Shown here: piece by piece, positions 23,601 through 31,962 of the stretch
Position numbering within the stretch: the first letter of the stretch is position 1
How the letters are laid out: the number at the start of each line of letters is the position of its first letter
Source of the DNA: Panicum virgatum
Lineage: Eukaryota > Streptophyta > Magnoliopsida > Poales > Poaceae
NCBI RefSeq assembly: GCF_016808335.1
Contig: NC_053149.1
Coordinates: forward strand, 15,737,714 to 15,801,713
DNA: 64,000 nucleotides
Direction: 5' to 3'
Program-made: the position numbers and the translations under genes
Notes under the pieces: generated by a model
Seen by the model: only the letters and a program-made list of their open reading frames with translations
What the model was told of the DNA's origin: nothing
Database searches by the model: none

Positions 23601-26600
23601 TGCAAGGAATAATTGTCTAAATGTATAATAACATTTCAGCCTTCACTATCGGGTTTCATTAATGTTTGTTGTGACAAGCGTATATTTATTTCAGATACAT
23701 ACCTATACTCGTTGTTAAAACCATAGCCAAATACAATGTCAGGGTATTGCTCCATCATCAAAGATGCAGATGCATTCATCAGGCTTAGAGCAGTCTCATC
23801 ATTTGGCTTGTCAAGTGAATGAATCAGTGAGAATCTGCGCGGGAAAATGAATCAACCCTGTTAATACGGCAATCAAGCTATCCTAAAGAGAACCAGCATG
23901 TTCTGATAGATAAAAAGGGTTCCTCACTGATCAAATTGGCAGCCACTGATGCGAACAACAACCCAATTACAAGGTGGAAGAATGCGGTCGATGCCAAACT
24001 TCTTCACAAACTCATGCATAAATTTGCCTGTTCCCAAACATATCAATTAGGTTAATGTTATTTACATTCATAGCTTGATCTGGAGTTGAAAGGATAACTG
24101 AAACTAGAATAATTCAAACAAACCTTCTCGAAGAATGTGTTGATGATTTTCCCAAAACTCAGGCCCTATGATATCAACATGTGCTACTGTAACTTTCAAT
24201 GCTGGTCTTTTTATTGGAGACCCATAGTCATCAATCTTCACTGTTGTTTCTACCTATAGTTATACACAACAAATTATAACAAAGATGATATTTTACATAA
24301 TTGACAACATTTGTGGTATTACCTTCTCTCGGTAAACACTAGATCCTTTGCGGAACATAGCTGGTTCATCATCATAATTTATTTGGAATTGTTGAGCAAG
24401 CAGCTCATTCTTGTCCTTTGCAAATGTTCCCTAAAAGAACAAAAAATGAATTAAAACACTTGCAATTGCAACAGAAAGGTCATCAACTCAAGACAAGTTT
24501 ATACTACCTTCAATGCTAGCTGAGCTGCTTGTTCACTTTTTCCAGATTTCACCAACATCCAGAAGCAGGTATTGTATTGATTATTTATATGACCTGAAAG
24601 GCACAAACCAAAAGTATGGACATCAGCCAACTAATTAAGTTATTGTTCAATTCTGATGCATGCATAGATCATTCCTTTTTTAACACGGATGAAGCTTCAT
24701 TATCCCAACTAAGTATAGTACCCTCATTAAGGATATGTACAAGGATGCGACGACGTTTGTCCGGACATGTGATGGCAACACCACTGACTTTCCTATTAAC
24801 ATAGGCCTACACCAGGGGTCAGCATTGAGCCCTTATTTATTTGCTTTAGTGATGGATGAGGTCACAAGGGATATACAAGGTGAGATCCCTTGGTGTATGC
24901 TTTTTGCTGATGATGTGGTGCTAGTTGACGAGAGTAGGACAGGGGTTAATAAGAAGTTAGAGTTGTGGAGACGCACGTTAGAGTCGAAAGGGTTCAGACT
25001 TAGTAGGACCAAGACCGAGTACATGATGTGCGATTTCAGCGCGACTAGGCATGAGGGGGAAGACGTTAGTCTAGATGGCCAAGTGGTGGTCCAGAAGGAT
25101 ACTTTTCGGTATTTAGGATCGGTGCTACAAAAGGATGGCAACATTGATGAAGATGTTAGGCATAGAATTTCAGCTGGCTGGTTGAAATGACGGCAAGCTT
25201 CTGACATCCTTTGTGACAAGAGGGTGCCACAAAAACTAAAAGGCAAATTCTATAGGACAGCAATTCGTCCAGCGATGTTATACGGTGCTGAATGTTGGCC
25301 TACAAAAAAGGTCCAGCAACTGAGTGTAGCAGAGATGCGGATGTTGCGGTGGTTTTGCGGGCACACAAGGAGGGATAGAGTCCAGAACGAAGTTATTCGG
25401 GATAGGGTCGGGGTGGCACCAATTGAGGAGAAACTTACCCAGCATCGGCTGAGATTGTTTGGACATGTCCAACGAAGGCCTCCTGAGGCGCCGGTGCGTA
25501 ATGGGGTTCTTGAGCGGGTCGATAATGTAAAGAGGGGTAGAGGTAGACCTAAACTGACGTGGGATGAGTCGGTTAAGAGAAACCTTAAAGATTGGAATAT
25601 CTCTAAAGAGATAGCTTTGGATAGGAGCGCTTGGAGACTAGCTATCAATGTGCCTGAACCTTAAACTTATTTCTTTCGGGTATCATCTCTAGCCTACCCC
25701 AACTTGCTTGGGAAAAAATGCTATGTTGTTGTTGTTGTTATTGTTGTATGAAGCTTCATTATCTATAAAACTTTGGTGGATATGATGCAATTTTCTTGTA
25801 GGACTTCAGGGCAAAAGAAATTGCAAAATAAGGTCTCATTTGCTATATGAGAAAATTTTGATTTCAGTTTCAGTAGCTTACAGTCCACTTGTCTCCAAGC
25901 CAAATAATCACGAATAGTCTTCAAATTTGGGTAACATACAGCCCGTGCATCAAAATATGGTGGCTCCTTCAACTCTTTGTTAGGAAAGAAGTCTTTCCAC
26001 TTCATTACGTACACAGAAGTGAAGTAGGAAACACATAAAGAAAGAATTTTGCTGAAGTTATTGGTAGAGATGTCAATACCATCGATGCCATGAAGTTGCT
26101 CACAGTTATGAAACAAAAGGCAATTTTGCACCTTGAACATTCCAAATATCAGTGAAAAAGTGAAAATGAATGAGTTACCTCTCTCGCCTGTGATAAAATT
26201 CTGTTTCCTCTCTGAAAACAAAGCTGCAGGGTAAACATGAATATAGAAAATTATTATAATAGAGCAGATAACGCATCATATGCTAAAAAGTTCAGTTTTA
26301 CTATTATAAGTGCATCTGCCGACCCCATGTGCACTCAGTACTTGCAGTTTAACAACACAACTCTTAAACAAATTACATAATGAGCTCTTTAGCCAAATAA
26401 ACCAATAATGTGCTGCATTTATCTTTGGACAATAAGCATCGGACACTATGTGATTCAATTAACAGTTTCTTCTGAAAGTCGTATACTGTAAAAAACGCGG
26501 CCGGAGGGGTGAACGGACTCCACCGTTTTTCATTAAGAGGAAGCAACACGACTTCTCCCGGCCGCGGAAAAATCCCCGAACCCTGGCCCATGCCCGTGAG

Positions 26601-27271
26601 GGCCAAGCCTTACGGCGAGCACAGCGAGGGGATTTTTTTACCCACGGGCGGAAATTCGTCCCAACTGGGATTCGAACTCGCGACCTCATGGGGACGACCA
26701 TACCTCAGCTCCTCTAACCAACTAGACTAGAGGAGCTTTGGTAAAGTCGTATACTGTATTGCCTAGAGTTTTATAATGGAACTACATGAGAGGATGTCTA
26801 ATGCCGTACCTGTACTCATCGCTAACACCATAAGCAAAGACTATGTCAGGGAATTTCTCAAGCATAGCAGTTGCACAAGCATTCATCAATCTTAGAGCAT
26901 TCTCATCGTTCGGTTTCTCAAAAGCGTGAACCTTTGAGAACCTACAAAAGAAAAGATGAGATTAGTGAATAGAAAACAAATAAAAACAGCTCCCAATTCC
27001 GGGTAATCATGATTGACACGGATCCAACAAATTAGATGCACGATTGGCATGAACATTGGCCAATCTAGTTGTTTAACCACTAGTGAAACATGCCTGTACG
27101 AAGCAGGCTTGTTGGGGGCGAACTAGACTAAACCAAAGCAAAACAAAGAAGAGAAGAAGTGTACCTGTGGAAGTGGCAGCCGTCGATGCGGACGACGATC
27201 CAGTTGGAGGGAGGGAGACGGCGATCAAACTCGAATTCCCTCTTCACATACTCATACTCGCTGTTGGCCAT
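8664..27271 (-). CDS. THG1: tRNA-His guanylyltransferase (THG1), tandem-domain plant form, damaged
   Basis: THG1 adds the extra G(-1) to tRNA-His. Plant forms carry two tandem catalytic-like domains. Approximate exons on the minus strand are 27271-27165, 26941-26810, 26223-26179, 26051-25882, 24593-24508, 24430-24323, 24253-24124, 24027-23928, 23834-23703, 23538-23494, 23410-23241, 22978-22917 (truncated), 22810-22703 and 8795-8697. Nearly all show GT..AG borders. Domain 1 keeps RIDGCHF and GVSDEY, the metal-binding Asp and Asp-Glu of the family. Exon lengths 132, 45, 170 and 108 recur in both halves, recording an internal duplication. Intron 13 is about 13.9 kb because a gypsy element sits in it. 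Exon 12 lacks its 3' end and exon 14 has a stop where Trp is expected. The locus may be a decaying paralogue, or domain 1 alone may be used. Confidence 0.85.
8697..8795 (-). CDS. THG1: THG1 terminal exon, with premature stop
   Basis: After the acceptor ctacag (8796-8801) the frame reads [10 protein letters not shown] and then [13 protein letters not shown]. This parallels exon 7 ([17 protein letters not shown]) and the known THG1 C-terminus. The next codon is TGA (8697-8699) where Trp is expected, and the frame then continues RKHPWIM, so a TGG to TGA change is the simplest reading. Phase matches exon 13. It is separated from exon 13 only by intron sequence and the gypsy element. Confidence 0.78.
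   Translation of the reverse strand: MEELAEAEGGDNGTAREVWDVKVDHVDLGPGF
9013..9017. repeat. Target site duplication GCAGG (left)
   Basis: GCAGG precedes the 5' LTR and is repeated exactly at 22483-22487 after the 3' LTR, confirming the insertion boundaries. Confidence 0.9.
9018..10066 (+). repeat. Gypsy 5' LTR
   Basis: It starts tgtcggtacc and ends ccacgaca, and carries a TATA box at 9804-9812. By eye it differs from the 3' LTR at roughly 15-20 sites plus a small indel, so the insertion is fairly recent but older than Copia-B. Confidence 0.93.
9804..9812 (+). promoter_or_regulatory. TATA box in gypsy 5' LTR
   Basis: TATAAAAGG is conserved in the 3' LTR at about 22220-22228. It marks the U3 promoter for the sense transcript. 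Confidence 0.65.
10067..10090 (+). other. Putative primer binding site
   Basis: Directly after the 5' LTR comes tt followed by TGGCGCGCCAGGTAGGGG. This is a TGG-starting stretch at the right place for a tRNA primer site. I cannot name the tRNA with confidence. Confidence 0.6.
10125..10970 (+). pseudogene. Gypsy gag, N-terminal part ending at a nonsense codon
   Basis: The first sensible ATG after the primer site is 10125 (MVRVDDVEM). The open frame runs to TGA at 10968-10970. The retrotransposon gag region starts near [20 protein letters not shown]. The sequence stops after NLTPGTIQS. The next codons in the same frame read [13 protein letters not shown], the usual continuation after Trp, so TGG to TGA is likely. 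The upstream part is rich in Ala, Arg and Pro, which is common in this lineage. Confidence 0.8.
10971..12545 (+). pseudogene. Gypsy gag C-terminal part and aspartic protease
   Basis: In the same frame as the upstream gag, it contains the rest of the gag domain ([20 protein letters not shown]), a lysine-rich linker and a knuckle-like [14 protein letters not shown]. The protease follows with [11 protein letters not shown] and [11 protein letters not shown]. The frame ends at TAG (12543-12545), immediately followed in frame by [19 protein letters not shown], the usual start of the reverse transcriptase region. A CAG or GAG to TAG change would explain the stop. Confidence 0.82.
12546..13445 (+). 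pseudogene. Gypsy reverse transcriptase
   Basis: The frame continues that of gag-protease after the TAG. It carries [52 protein letters not shown] and the catalytic YVDD ([10 protein letters not shown], about 13093-13122), followed by [18 protein letters not shown]. The frame is lost at TGA 13443-13445. The reading resumes one frame over as [11 protein letters not shown], which indicates an extra base near 13442. Confidence 0.88.
13446..16023 (+). pseudogene. Gypsy RNase H, archaeal-type RNase H and integrase
   Basis: This is the 840-residue frame (ORF from 13501). The first RNase H runs through [20 protein letters not shown] to [10 protein letters not shown]. The second RNase H starts [17 protein letters not shown], with NMAEYEAL and [11 protein letters not shown]. 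The integrase has [20 protein letters not shown], then [17 protein letters not shown] and a C-terminal domain ending [10 protein letters not shown]. In the integrase zinc finger the second Cys is Tyr (SCKAYQFH), a likely inactivating change. A proline-rich, repeat-like spacer of about 70 residues lies between RT and the first RNase H. Confidence 0.88.
16024..17400. repeat. Gypsy post-pol spacer with diverged direct repeats
   Basis: No gene is visible here. A repeat of about 75 bp (core cctctggcatccatcgc) occurs twice in 16068-16205. A second repeat (core gtccggagtcctgtgtag) occurs at about 16455 and 16726, about 270 bp apart. Three diverged copies of a third unit (ending ccagggggyc) lie at about 16930, 17020 and 17260. 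Such arrays are common between pol and the antisense gene in Tat elements. Confidence 0.6.
17439..18505 (-). CDS. Antisense gene, C-terminal coiled-coil part
   Basis: The 351-residue minus-strand ORF is strongly heptad-like for about its first 235 residues (for example [20 protein letters not shown]). A smaller globular region follows, with [16 protein letters not shown], ending [16 protein letters not shown]. This matches the layout of the antisense protein of grass Tat elements, whose biochemical role is unknown. The listed start Met (18494) is internal: protein-like sequence extends upstream in another frame, so a frameshift near 18503 separates it from the Ala-rich part. Confidence 0.65.
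18506..19294 (-). pseudogene. Antisense gene, Ala/Pro-rich repeat region
   Basis: The minus-strand frame starting at 19294 encodes roughly ten degenerate 15-residue repeats of the type [15 protein letters not shown], then [18 protein letters not shown]. This precedes the coiled-coil part after a frame change. The join to the upstream part (ending 19425) is in another frame, so an intron or further indels must lie between. High GC makes every frame open here, and the long plus-strand ORF 18856-20481 is a shadow. Confidence 0.45.
18672..19100 (-). repeat. 45-bp tandem repeat inside antisense gene
   Basis: The unit begins ggcgcccccgctgccgccgt and is 45 bp. It is near-perfect between about 18718 and 18830 and diverged out to about 19100. 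Because 45 is a multiple of 3 the repeat preserves the frame. Confidence 0.75.
19425..20137 (-). pseudogene. Antisense gene, middle part
   Basis: The minus frame contains [20 protein letters not shown], then [17 protein letters not shown], a Pro/Ala-rich stretch and a Gln-rich tail ([15 protein letters not shown]), stopping at 19425-19427. It connects to the preceding part (264-residue frame) only if one base is removed at the seven-G run 20138-20144. Confidence 0.6.
20092..20424 (-). pseudogene. Antisense gene, part 2 (frame-shifted)
   Basis: This part reads [39 protein letters not shown] and [17 protein letters not shown]. It is one frame away from the N-terminal part, and the switch falls on the 12-C run at 20425-20436. 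It continues into the middle part through the G7 run at 20138-20144. Confidence 0.65.
20409..20813 (-). CDS. Antisense gene, N-terminal gypsy-type transposon domain
   Basis: The likely start ATG is 20811-20813 ([17 protein letters not shown]). The domain reads [40 protein letters not shown] and [19 protein letters not shown]. This corresponds to the plant 'putative gypsy type transposon' domain (Pfam Transposase_28), named from memory of the family pattern. Its activity is unknown. A TATA-like sequence lies upstream on the same strand at about 20942-20949. The frame breaks at the 12-C run. Confidence 0.7.
   Translation of the reverse strand: MASLVHPRRFQTEGELNTVRRLLGWSAQETGWGVRAGSVPLGNLRAGEFVLFTSHVSAGMGLPISSFLLLLLEDFGLQLQHLTPHSLLLTSIFVHLCEMFVGVRPCVILFRYFFILVRSGRSKDEVGGGGTTSR
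20942..20949 (-). promoter_or_regulatory. Candidate antisense promoter TATA box
   Basis: The minus strand reads ctttataacg here, about 130 nt upstream of the antisense ATG. It is a plausible core promoter for the reverse-strand gene, supported only by motif and spacing. Confidence 0.35.
21050..21410. other. Gypsy 3' untranslated region, no gene seen
   Basis: GC-rich sequence between the antisense gene promoter and the polypurine tract. No supported ORF or repeat was found. Confidence 0.5.
21411..21431 (+). other. Polypurine tract of gypsy element
   Basis: aaggtgggcccgggggcca ends next to the TG of the 3' LTR (21432). It is purine-rich and correctly placed for second-strand priming. Confidence 0.6.
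21432..22482 (+). repeat. Gypsy 3' LTR
   Basis: Starts tgtcggtacc and ends ccacgaca, 1051 bp, followed by the GCAGG duplication at 22483-22487. Collinear with the 5' LTR. Confidence 0.93.
22703..24027 (-). pseudogene. THG1: THG1 exons 8-13 (second domain, catalytically altered)
   Basis: Exons 8-13 repeat the domain: [88 protein letters not shown]. The Asp of R-x-D-G is Ser and the first Asp of SDEY is Asn. Two of the three metal-binding carboxylates seen in domain 1 are therefore absent. Exon 12 matches exon 5 for 62 nt (22978-22917). It then diverges, loses the last 8 codons and the donor, and runs into TGA at 22899-22901. Exon 13 is intact with a good acceptor. Splicing over exon 12 would shift the frame. 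Confidence 0.8.
22983..23240. other. THG1 intron 11
   Basis: AT-rich intron sequence between exons 11 and 12. Nothing else was seen in it. Confidence 0.6.
24124..27271 (-). CDS. THG1: THG1 exons 1-7 (first guanylyltransferase domain)
   Basis: The start ATG at 27269-27271 gives [20 protein letters not shown], the usual plant THG1 N-terminus. The seven exons join in phase with canonical borders. Exon 1 carries RIDGCHFH, exon 2 [17 protein letters not shown] and GVSDEY, exon 4 [16 protein letters not shown], exon 5 [18 protein letters not shown], exon 6 [16 protein letters not shown], and exon 7 [11 protein letters not shown]. These are the conserved blocks of the family in the right order. I saw no frameshift or stop in this half. 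Intron 2 contains a SINE and intron 4 an RTE LINE, both clean insertions away from splice sites. Confidence 0.88.
24705..25747 (+). mobile_element. 5'-truncated RTE-type LINE in THG1 intron 4
   Basis: The plus strand encodes the C-terminal part of an RTE reverse transcriptase: [31 protein letters not shown] (catalytic FADD), [20 protein letters not shown], and [12 protein letters not shown] followed by [17 protein letters not shown]. One in-frame TGA (25188-25190) replaces an expected Trp between WLK and RQAS. The 3' end has the short TTG-type simple repeat typical of RTE elements. A 16-bp target duplication, atgaagcttcattatc, flanks it at 24689-24704 and 25748-25763. It is dead because of 5' truncation and the stop. 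Confidence 0.9.
26491..26742 (-). mobile_element. tRNA-derived SINE in THG1 intron 2
   Basis: The minus strand has a tRNA-like head with an A box (TAGTCTAGTTGGTTAGAGG, 26711-26729) and a B box (GAGTTCGAATCCC, 26667-26679), the two parts of a pol III promoter. An unrelated body of about 170 bp ends in a T-run near 26491. A 16-bp target duplication, aaagtcgtatactgta, flanks it at 26475-26490 and 26743-26758. It is not a functional tRNA gene because the 3' half of the cloverleaf is missing. It resembles known grass SINEs such as Au, but I cannot confirm the family. Confidence 0.82.
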
Positions 27272-27660
27272 CGATCCCTCCCCCAACGCACACACCCAGA
27301 CGAGCTACGCTTTAGGTGGGGAAGTATAGCAGATAAGGCACCGCGGGGAAGACGGCGCTGACGAGCGGTCGACGAGCTCCACGGTGCGTAGCGGTTGTGA
27401 ATCCCGGCTTCGCTCCGGGTAACCACCGAGGCAAGGAGCGCGGCGCGGCGCCAAGTGGGGACGGCGGCGCCGGGATGCAGGCCGCGTGAGCTGGGGGAAG
27501 AGGGTGGGGCTGCGCTGGGCCGACGCCGGGGGTTGTGGATATTGGGCTCAGCCGCTGCAGGAAGAGGGAAGGTTGGGCTGGGCCGAGCCGGGAAGGCCGA
27601 ACAAACAAGCGTAGTGCAAACAAATAGGTTGGGCCGGATTCAGCCTGGTTAGGGTCTTAC
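27272..27660 (-). promoter_or_regulatory. THG1 5' UTR and promoter region
   Basis: CpG-rich sequence lies directly upstream of the THG1 start codon and turns AT-rich beyond about 27660. I could not pick a TATA box with confidence, which would be normal for a housekeeping promoter. Confidence 0.45.
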
Positions 27661-29400
27661 GTTTAGAAATTGCTTTTACATTTATATTTGCGAGGAATCA
27701 AATCAAATCAAATGTGACACATATGAATGACCATTATGCATTACATATTTCAATCAGTAAATGGTTTTAAATATTTCTAGCTTGCGAAAGAAAGCGGGTG
27801 TCAGCTCCCGTACTAGAAACGCGGGTACATTTTTATTCTAATTATATTAAATCATTTTTAAACAACATATCATGTGTCACACTCCATGTTTCTCAATCCG
27901 TCGATCTCGGAACTTTTGTGACTGTACTGGCACATCGAGCAAAATATACAGGGCTTACACTTGGGGCGGACGGATTCAGACTCGTCTCTGCCGATCAGGG
28001 TTGCCATTGTGCCCATGCCAATCCTGAATTTCCGACCTAGGCCTACCTAGGAACGTGCCACGCACCATAAATGATTGCTCTACAGGATGCACGAATTCAT
28101 TTACAAAAAAAACATTACGACTTCCTCTACAGGGTGCTAGCCTAAATAAGTGCATAACTATAACGATTGTTCTACAGAGAACAAACAAAAATGCATGCGT
28201 CAAATGGTCGTGAGTAGCGTGAGGTCGAGCAGTTGGTGGGCGTCGTCGTCGGACGCCGCCGGCGCCTCCTCCCCAGCGGCGCCGTCCGGATGCGTTGGAG
28301 TCGGCGACCTGATCAACCGAGTCAGATGGGATCGAACAGGGATTCGCATTGCCGCGGGAATCTAGAGGTGTTTGAGCATCAGAGTTCAGACTTCAAATTG
28401 GTACCATCTCCATTCAGTATATGAAGTGCAAAAATGTTAGTTTGGCAACTAAAACATCAAAGTTGAAGCTAAGAATACCTCAATCTGTATAAAAATAATT
28501 TTTCCCATTCCACAAAGAATAAAATTAAAATTCCCCATTCCACAAAAAATAAAATAAAACTTACTTTTTTAGTTTTACTGTATTTCCGCAGCCATATGTG
28601 CACAAAATATATGTTTGTTCCTCCTAAAGGGCGAAATAAAAAGAATCCAAAGTGAGAAGAGCTATCCGTCATCAGAACTTCAGAAGTAAATGCAGAAATA
28701 AACAAAACGAAATGTTCAACATCCAGCGCTCATCTCACTCACCACTTTGCTTAACCACTTAATATTCGAAGGCTTCTCTATGGATAAACTCAAAATTCAG
28801 CATGGTAGCCTGACAATGAAACAAGTCCAAGGAAGCATGAATAGACACCAGTCTTTCGCTGGGAAAAATAGGAAGCCGGCACGAACGTAACAGTTTAAGA
28901 TTAGAACAAGACTGCAGAAATCCACACATCGGTGGTATGGGAGCACAACGAGAGGTCTAGTACAAGACACAAGGCTGGACCTGGTATACAGCACCCAAAA
29001 AAATGAACCAATTTATAAGAGTTCTCCCAGGATCCTAGCCTGAAATTAGCAACAGCTATTCAAGTAAAGGTTTGCCTCTCAAAGAACTCATCAAGATCTT
29101 TGAATCCACTTGATGCGTGAAATTGTCCCATCCTGATGTGTTTGGATAAAACCATCATCCCTCTGGGAGATGAAAAGAATTTTGATGGCAGTGAAATGAA
29201 ATTGACAAAACAGGAGAATAGATGTGCCTGTGTCGATTGGTGGCTGCATGGCGGACCACATGAAAGGAGAGAAACAGGCGTCCCTTACAGGGACAAAGAG
29301 GATAATGAAAGCAGAAGAAGGCATATTAAGGATACACAGGCAGAAAACAAACTGGACAATGGTTAATTGGTTAGCAAGGAGGCAAAGAGCTGAAGATGAA
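27661..29400. other. Unassigned region upstream of THG1
   Basis: No convincing gene. A GC-rich patch at about 28200-28360 has open frames on both strands (minus reading includes AASDDDAHQLLDLTLL before a stop), possibly one exon of an unidentified minus-strand gene. At about 28490-28560 a short AT-rich direct repeat (attccacaaa) occurs twice. Near 29090-29130 the minus strand reads SSGFKDLDEFFERQ before a stop, which could be a terminal exon. Confidence 0.3.
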
Positions 29401-29409
29401 GTTGTATGG

Positions 29410-29574
29410 TGTAGTTTGCTATGCATGATTTTTTGTCGTGTCGCTCTTTTGTTCCTTTTACTTTATAGGCTGTGTGCATCCTAGTTATACAGAGGCCGGG
29501 TTGGATCTTAGTATGATTGTATCATCTTGATGTAATTGTCTAAGATCAATAAAGCTTTCCTTTTTTTAAAAAAA
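29410..29574 (+). mobile_element. L1-type LINE 3' end fragment
   Basis: The segment reads like the 3' UTR of grass L1 LINEs: a ggctgtgtgcatcctagtta motif, cagaggccggg, an AATAAA signal at about 29549, then a short T/A tail at about 29561-29574. No coding domain is attached and no target duplication was identified, so only the last 150-170 bp are claimed. Confidence 0.5.
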
Positions 29575-30862
29575 GATTGTCTTGGTCTGCTTGCTTCAGA
29601 AGAGCCTCCCAGTTCTGCAAGAAGACCAATTAGTCTAGTAGATCACTCGGGTATTTTAATAGCATATGTTCAATAGCCAATTTTATTCTGTACGTTAGAG
29701 TCCAGCAAACCGATGCACTCCCAAGCCACAAGATGTCAAGATATCCCAGTTTGATCCAACAGATCATATTGCAGAGTGGTTGGTTTTGGATTTCAGTCAA
29801 ATCAAAAGTCTCCTGCCAGCATGGCCACAAAAATACATCACATGCCCAGCATTGTATCCTACCATACACAATCATGGATTTCCCATCCCCTGGGCCCTGT
29901 TTTTTCTTGAGTTCCGCTCTAGATTGGAGTCTAACCATAATAAATCTGCAACATGAATATCTTTATACTTTCAGAGCTAAATATTCACATATCAATTTGA
30001 ATAGGAGCACTTCTTTCCTTCTAGCCAACAATATCAGGAACTAAGGCCATATAGTAAAAAATATACAAATCTGCATGTATGTTTTTTTATTTGTATGTCC
30101 ATCTCAAAGTCTTGATTGGGTCACTCTGCTTGAAAACTCACCAAGATTTTTCAATCCACTTGATGTGTCAAACCATCCAAAAAAAAATTCTCATCTTGCT
30201 GTGTTTGGTAAAAACTCTCATCCATCTATGGTATCAGAATAAAAAAAATACTACACTTAAATGAAATTACCAAAGCACCACATGTATCAAGTAAGCTGCT
30301 GGGGAAAAACTCATCTGATGGAACAAAATCAAGAACTGCATTAATATAACAATCCAACAAATAGTATGCATAATTCTCAGTTGCTCAATGCTTGGATGAT
30401 GCTCGCCCAATCTCTTACGATAAAAAAGAGAGAGCAAGTGTGACTAGACAGAACATTACTAATTAAGACAATCTTCGCACAAGCATAACATTATAGTTCA
30501 AGATGGGACATTCTGTAATATGTAACTAAAACCATGTATCTTATGATTTTTTAAATGAAGATAACCAGCACCATCCAAGCAAGATGTTATATAATCAAAA
30601 TGTGAATTTCAATAATATATATCAGTGAATTGAAAGGAATGCAGGGCTGAGATCACAAAACCCATATCTTGGTGTGAAGTCTTGTTAATGGATGGTATTA
30701 TAACTCAACTAACAATTGATTGGATCCAATCATCAGTCTCAGATTCTTTTTTTTTTAACTAGACATAGTGCAGCATACCAGCCTGATTTTATATATTGTC
30801 CAGGGACTCATGATATATCTTCAGCCTACGAACCAAGTAATCAGAATAAAAACTTCTATACA
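29575..30862. other. AT-rich unassigned region left of Copia-A
   Basis: No gene supported. A segment near 30125-30240 is a diverged copy of the segment at about 29085-29200 (shared cores: atccacttgatg and tgtgtttgg), so part of the sequence was duplicated about 1 kb apart. Confidence 0.4.
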
Positions 30863-30867
30863 AAGAC

Positions 30868-31948
30868 TGTTAGAAATCTAGGCAATTTTCGGTATATTTT
30901 AATTCCAAAATTAAATGTATAAACTAGCAATATTTCTATGACTTTAAGGAGTAAAACATGTTTATACTTATCACACATATAAGCATAAACAATATAAATA
31001 ACCAAAGTTTCAGGGAGTACCCTAAAGCGGGGCCGTTGCCGGAGGCATTGGCTGCGCTGTTACCAACTGGAGTAGACATCTACTCGGTTGGCCTCAGTCG
31101 AAGTAGTCGAACTAAATCGGTGCAGGAAGAAGTTCGCAGTGCAGTCCCACGAACGGTCACCAAGATGTAGTCGACGTAGTCGTTCGGCCACCAGAATGTA
31201 GTCGACGTAGTCGTTCGGCTCGTCCACCAGGAAGTAGTCGTACAATCGGGCAAAGCCTTAGTATTTTTGAGCAGTCACGCTAAAGCGTTACCCAAAAACC
31301 TGATTGCCCGCCTATCCCGTGCAGGATCTCAAGGCGAGCAAGGTTTCGGAGGCCTGCTCACGCTAATTCTGTGCGCGCAGAAATTAGCGTTGGGGAACTC
31401 AGTTGTTGCAACTGGAGAGGGAGAAGAGAGGAGCCGAGTTGCCTCAGTGCTCTGGTGCAGGATGGATGAGGGGAATGGCACTCCTTATATAGTGACTCAG
31501 GTGCTCAGGATCGTTGAACCTGGACACCATCAGAGTTATTTAGGTGATGCGTTTATGGCCATTAATTACAGATTTAATTGCACGTTTAATCGCACGATTA
31601 ATTGCTGTCAACGGCAAAATAGCCATCACATCACATCACATCGCGCCGCGCCTCGCCTCGGCCTCGGCCTCGGCCACGGCCACGGCCACGGCCACGGCCA
31701 CGGCCCGGCCCGGCCCGGCCCGGCCCGGCCCGGCTCGGCGAGGCGAGCGAGCGCGCGCGCGCGCGTGTGGTTCACCGTCCTCCTCTTACCGGCTTCACAA
31801 GTGGTGTACAAGAAGTCCACCTTTTAAGTCGGTTGAGATCCTCCTCAATTCCCGGTACGGAATTAAACATTGATTCCCTAGCATTAATAGTGGGCTTTAA
31901 ATTCTTTTAATGCTTTAGAATAAATGGGCCAAGCCCATTACTCCAACA
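30868..31948 (-). repeat. Copia-A 3' LTR
   Basis: TGTTAG at the left end and CCAACA at the right end. It includes a tandem array of about 36 bp (core gtagtcgacgtagtcgttcgg, about 31165-31240) and a GC-rich microsatellite (ggccac)n/(ggccc)n at about 31660-31760. The long ORF 31267-31827 lies wholly within the LTR and is repeated in the other LTR, so it is not a gene. Confidence 0.93.
31661..31770. repeat. GC-rich microsatellite in Copia-A 3' LTR
   Basis: About five ggccac units are followed by about six ggccc units and a gcgc run. The matching tract in the 5' LTR (about 50289-50385) is shorter and differently arranged, which accounts for most of the 46-bp length difference between the LTRs. 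Confidence 0.85.
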
Positions 31949-31962
31949 ATCCCCACCAAGAA
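31949..31962 (-). other. Copia-A polypurine tract
   Basis: The minus strand reads cttggtggggat immediately before the 3' LTR, the expected position for plus-strand priming. Confidence 0.6.

Noticed and set aside
26640..26742. tRNA gene on the minus strand
   Set aside because: A and B boxes are present, but the acceptor stem cannot close and the sequence continues into a SINE body with a 16-bp duplication around the whole.
31267..31827. 186-residue ORF, repeated at 49931-50491
   Set aside because: Both copies lie entirely within the Copia-A LTRs. The ORF ends in microsatellite and differs between copies only by repeat length, so it is not a separate gene.
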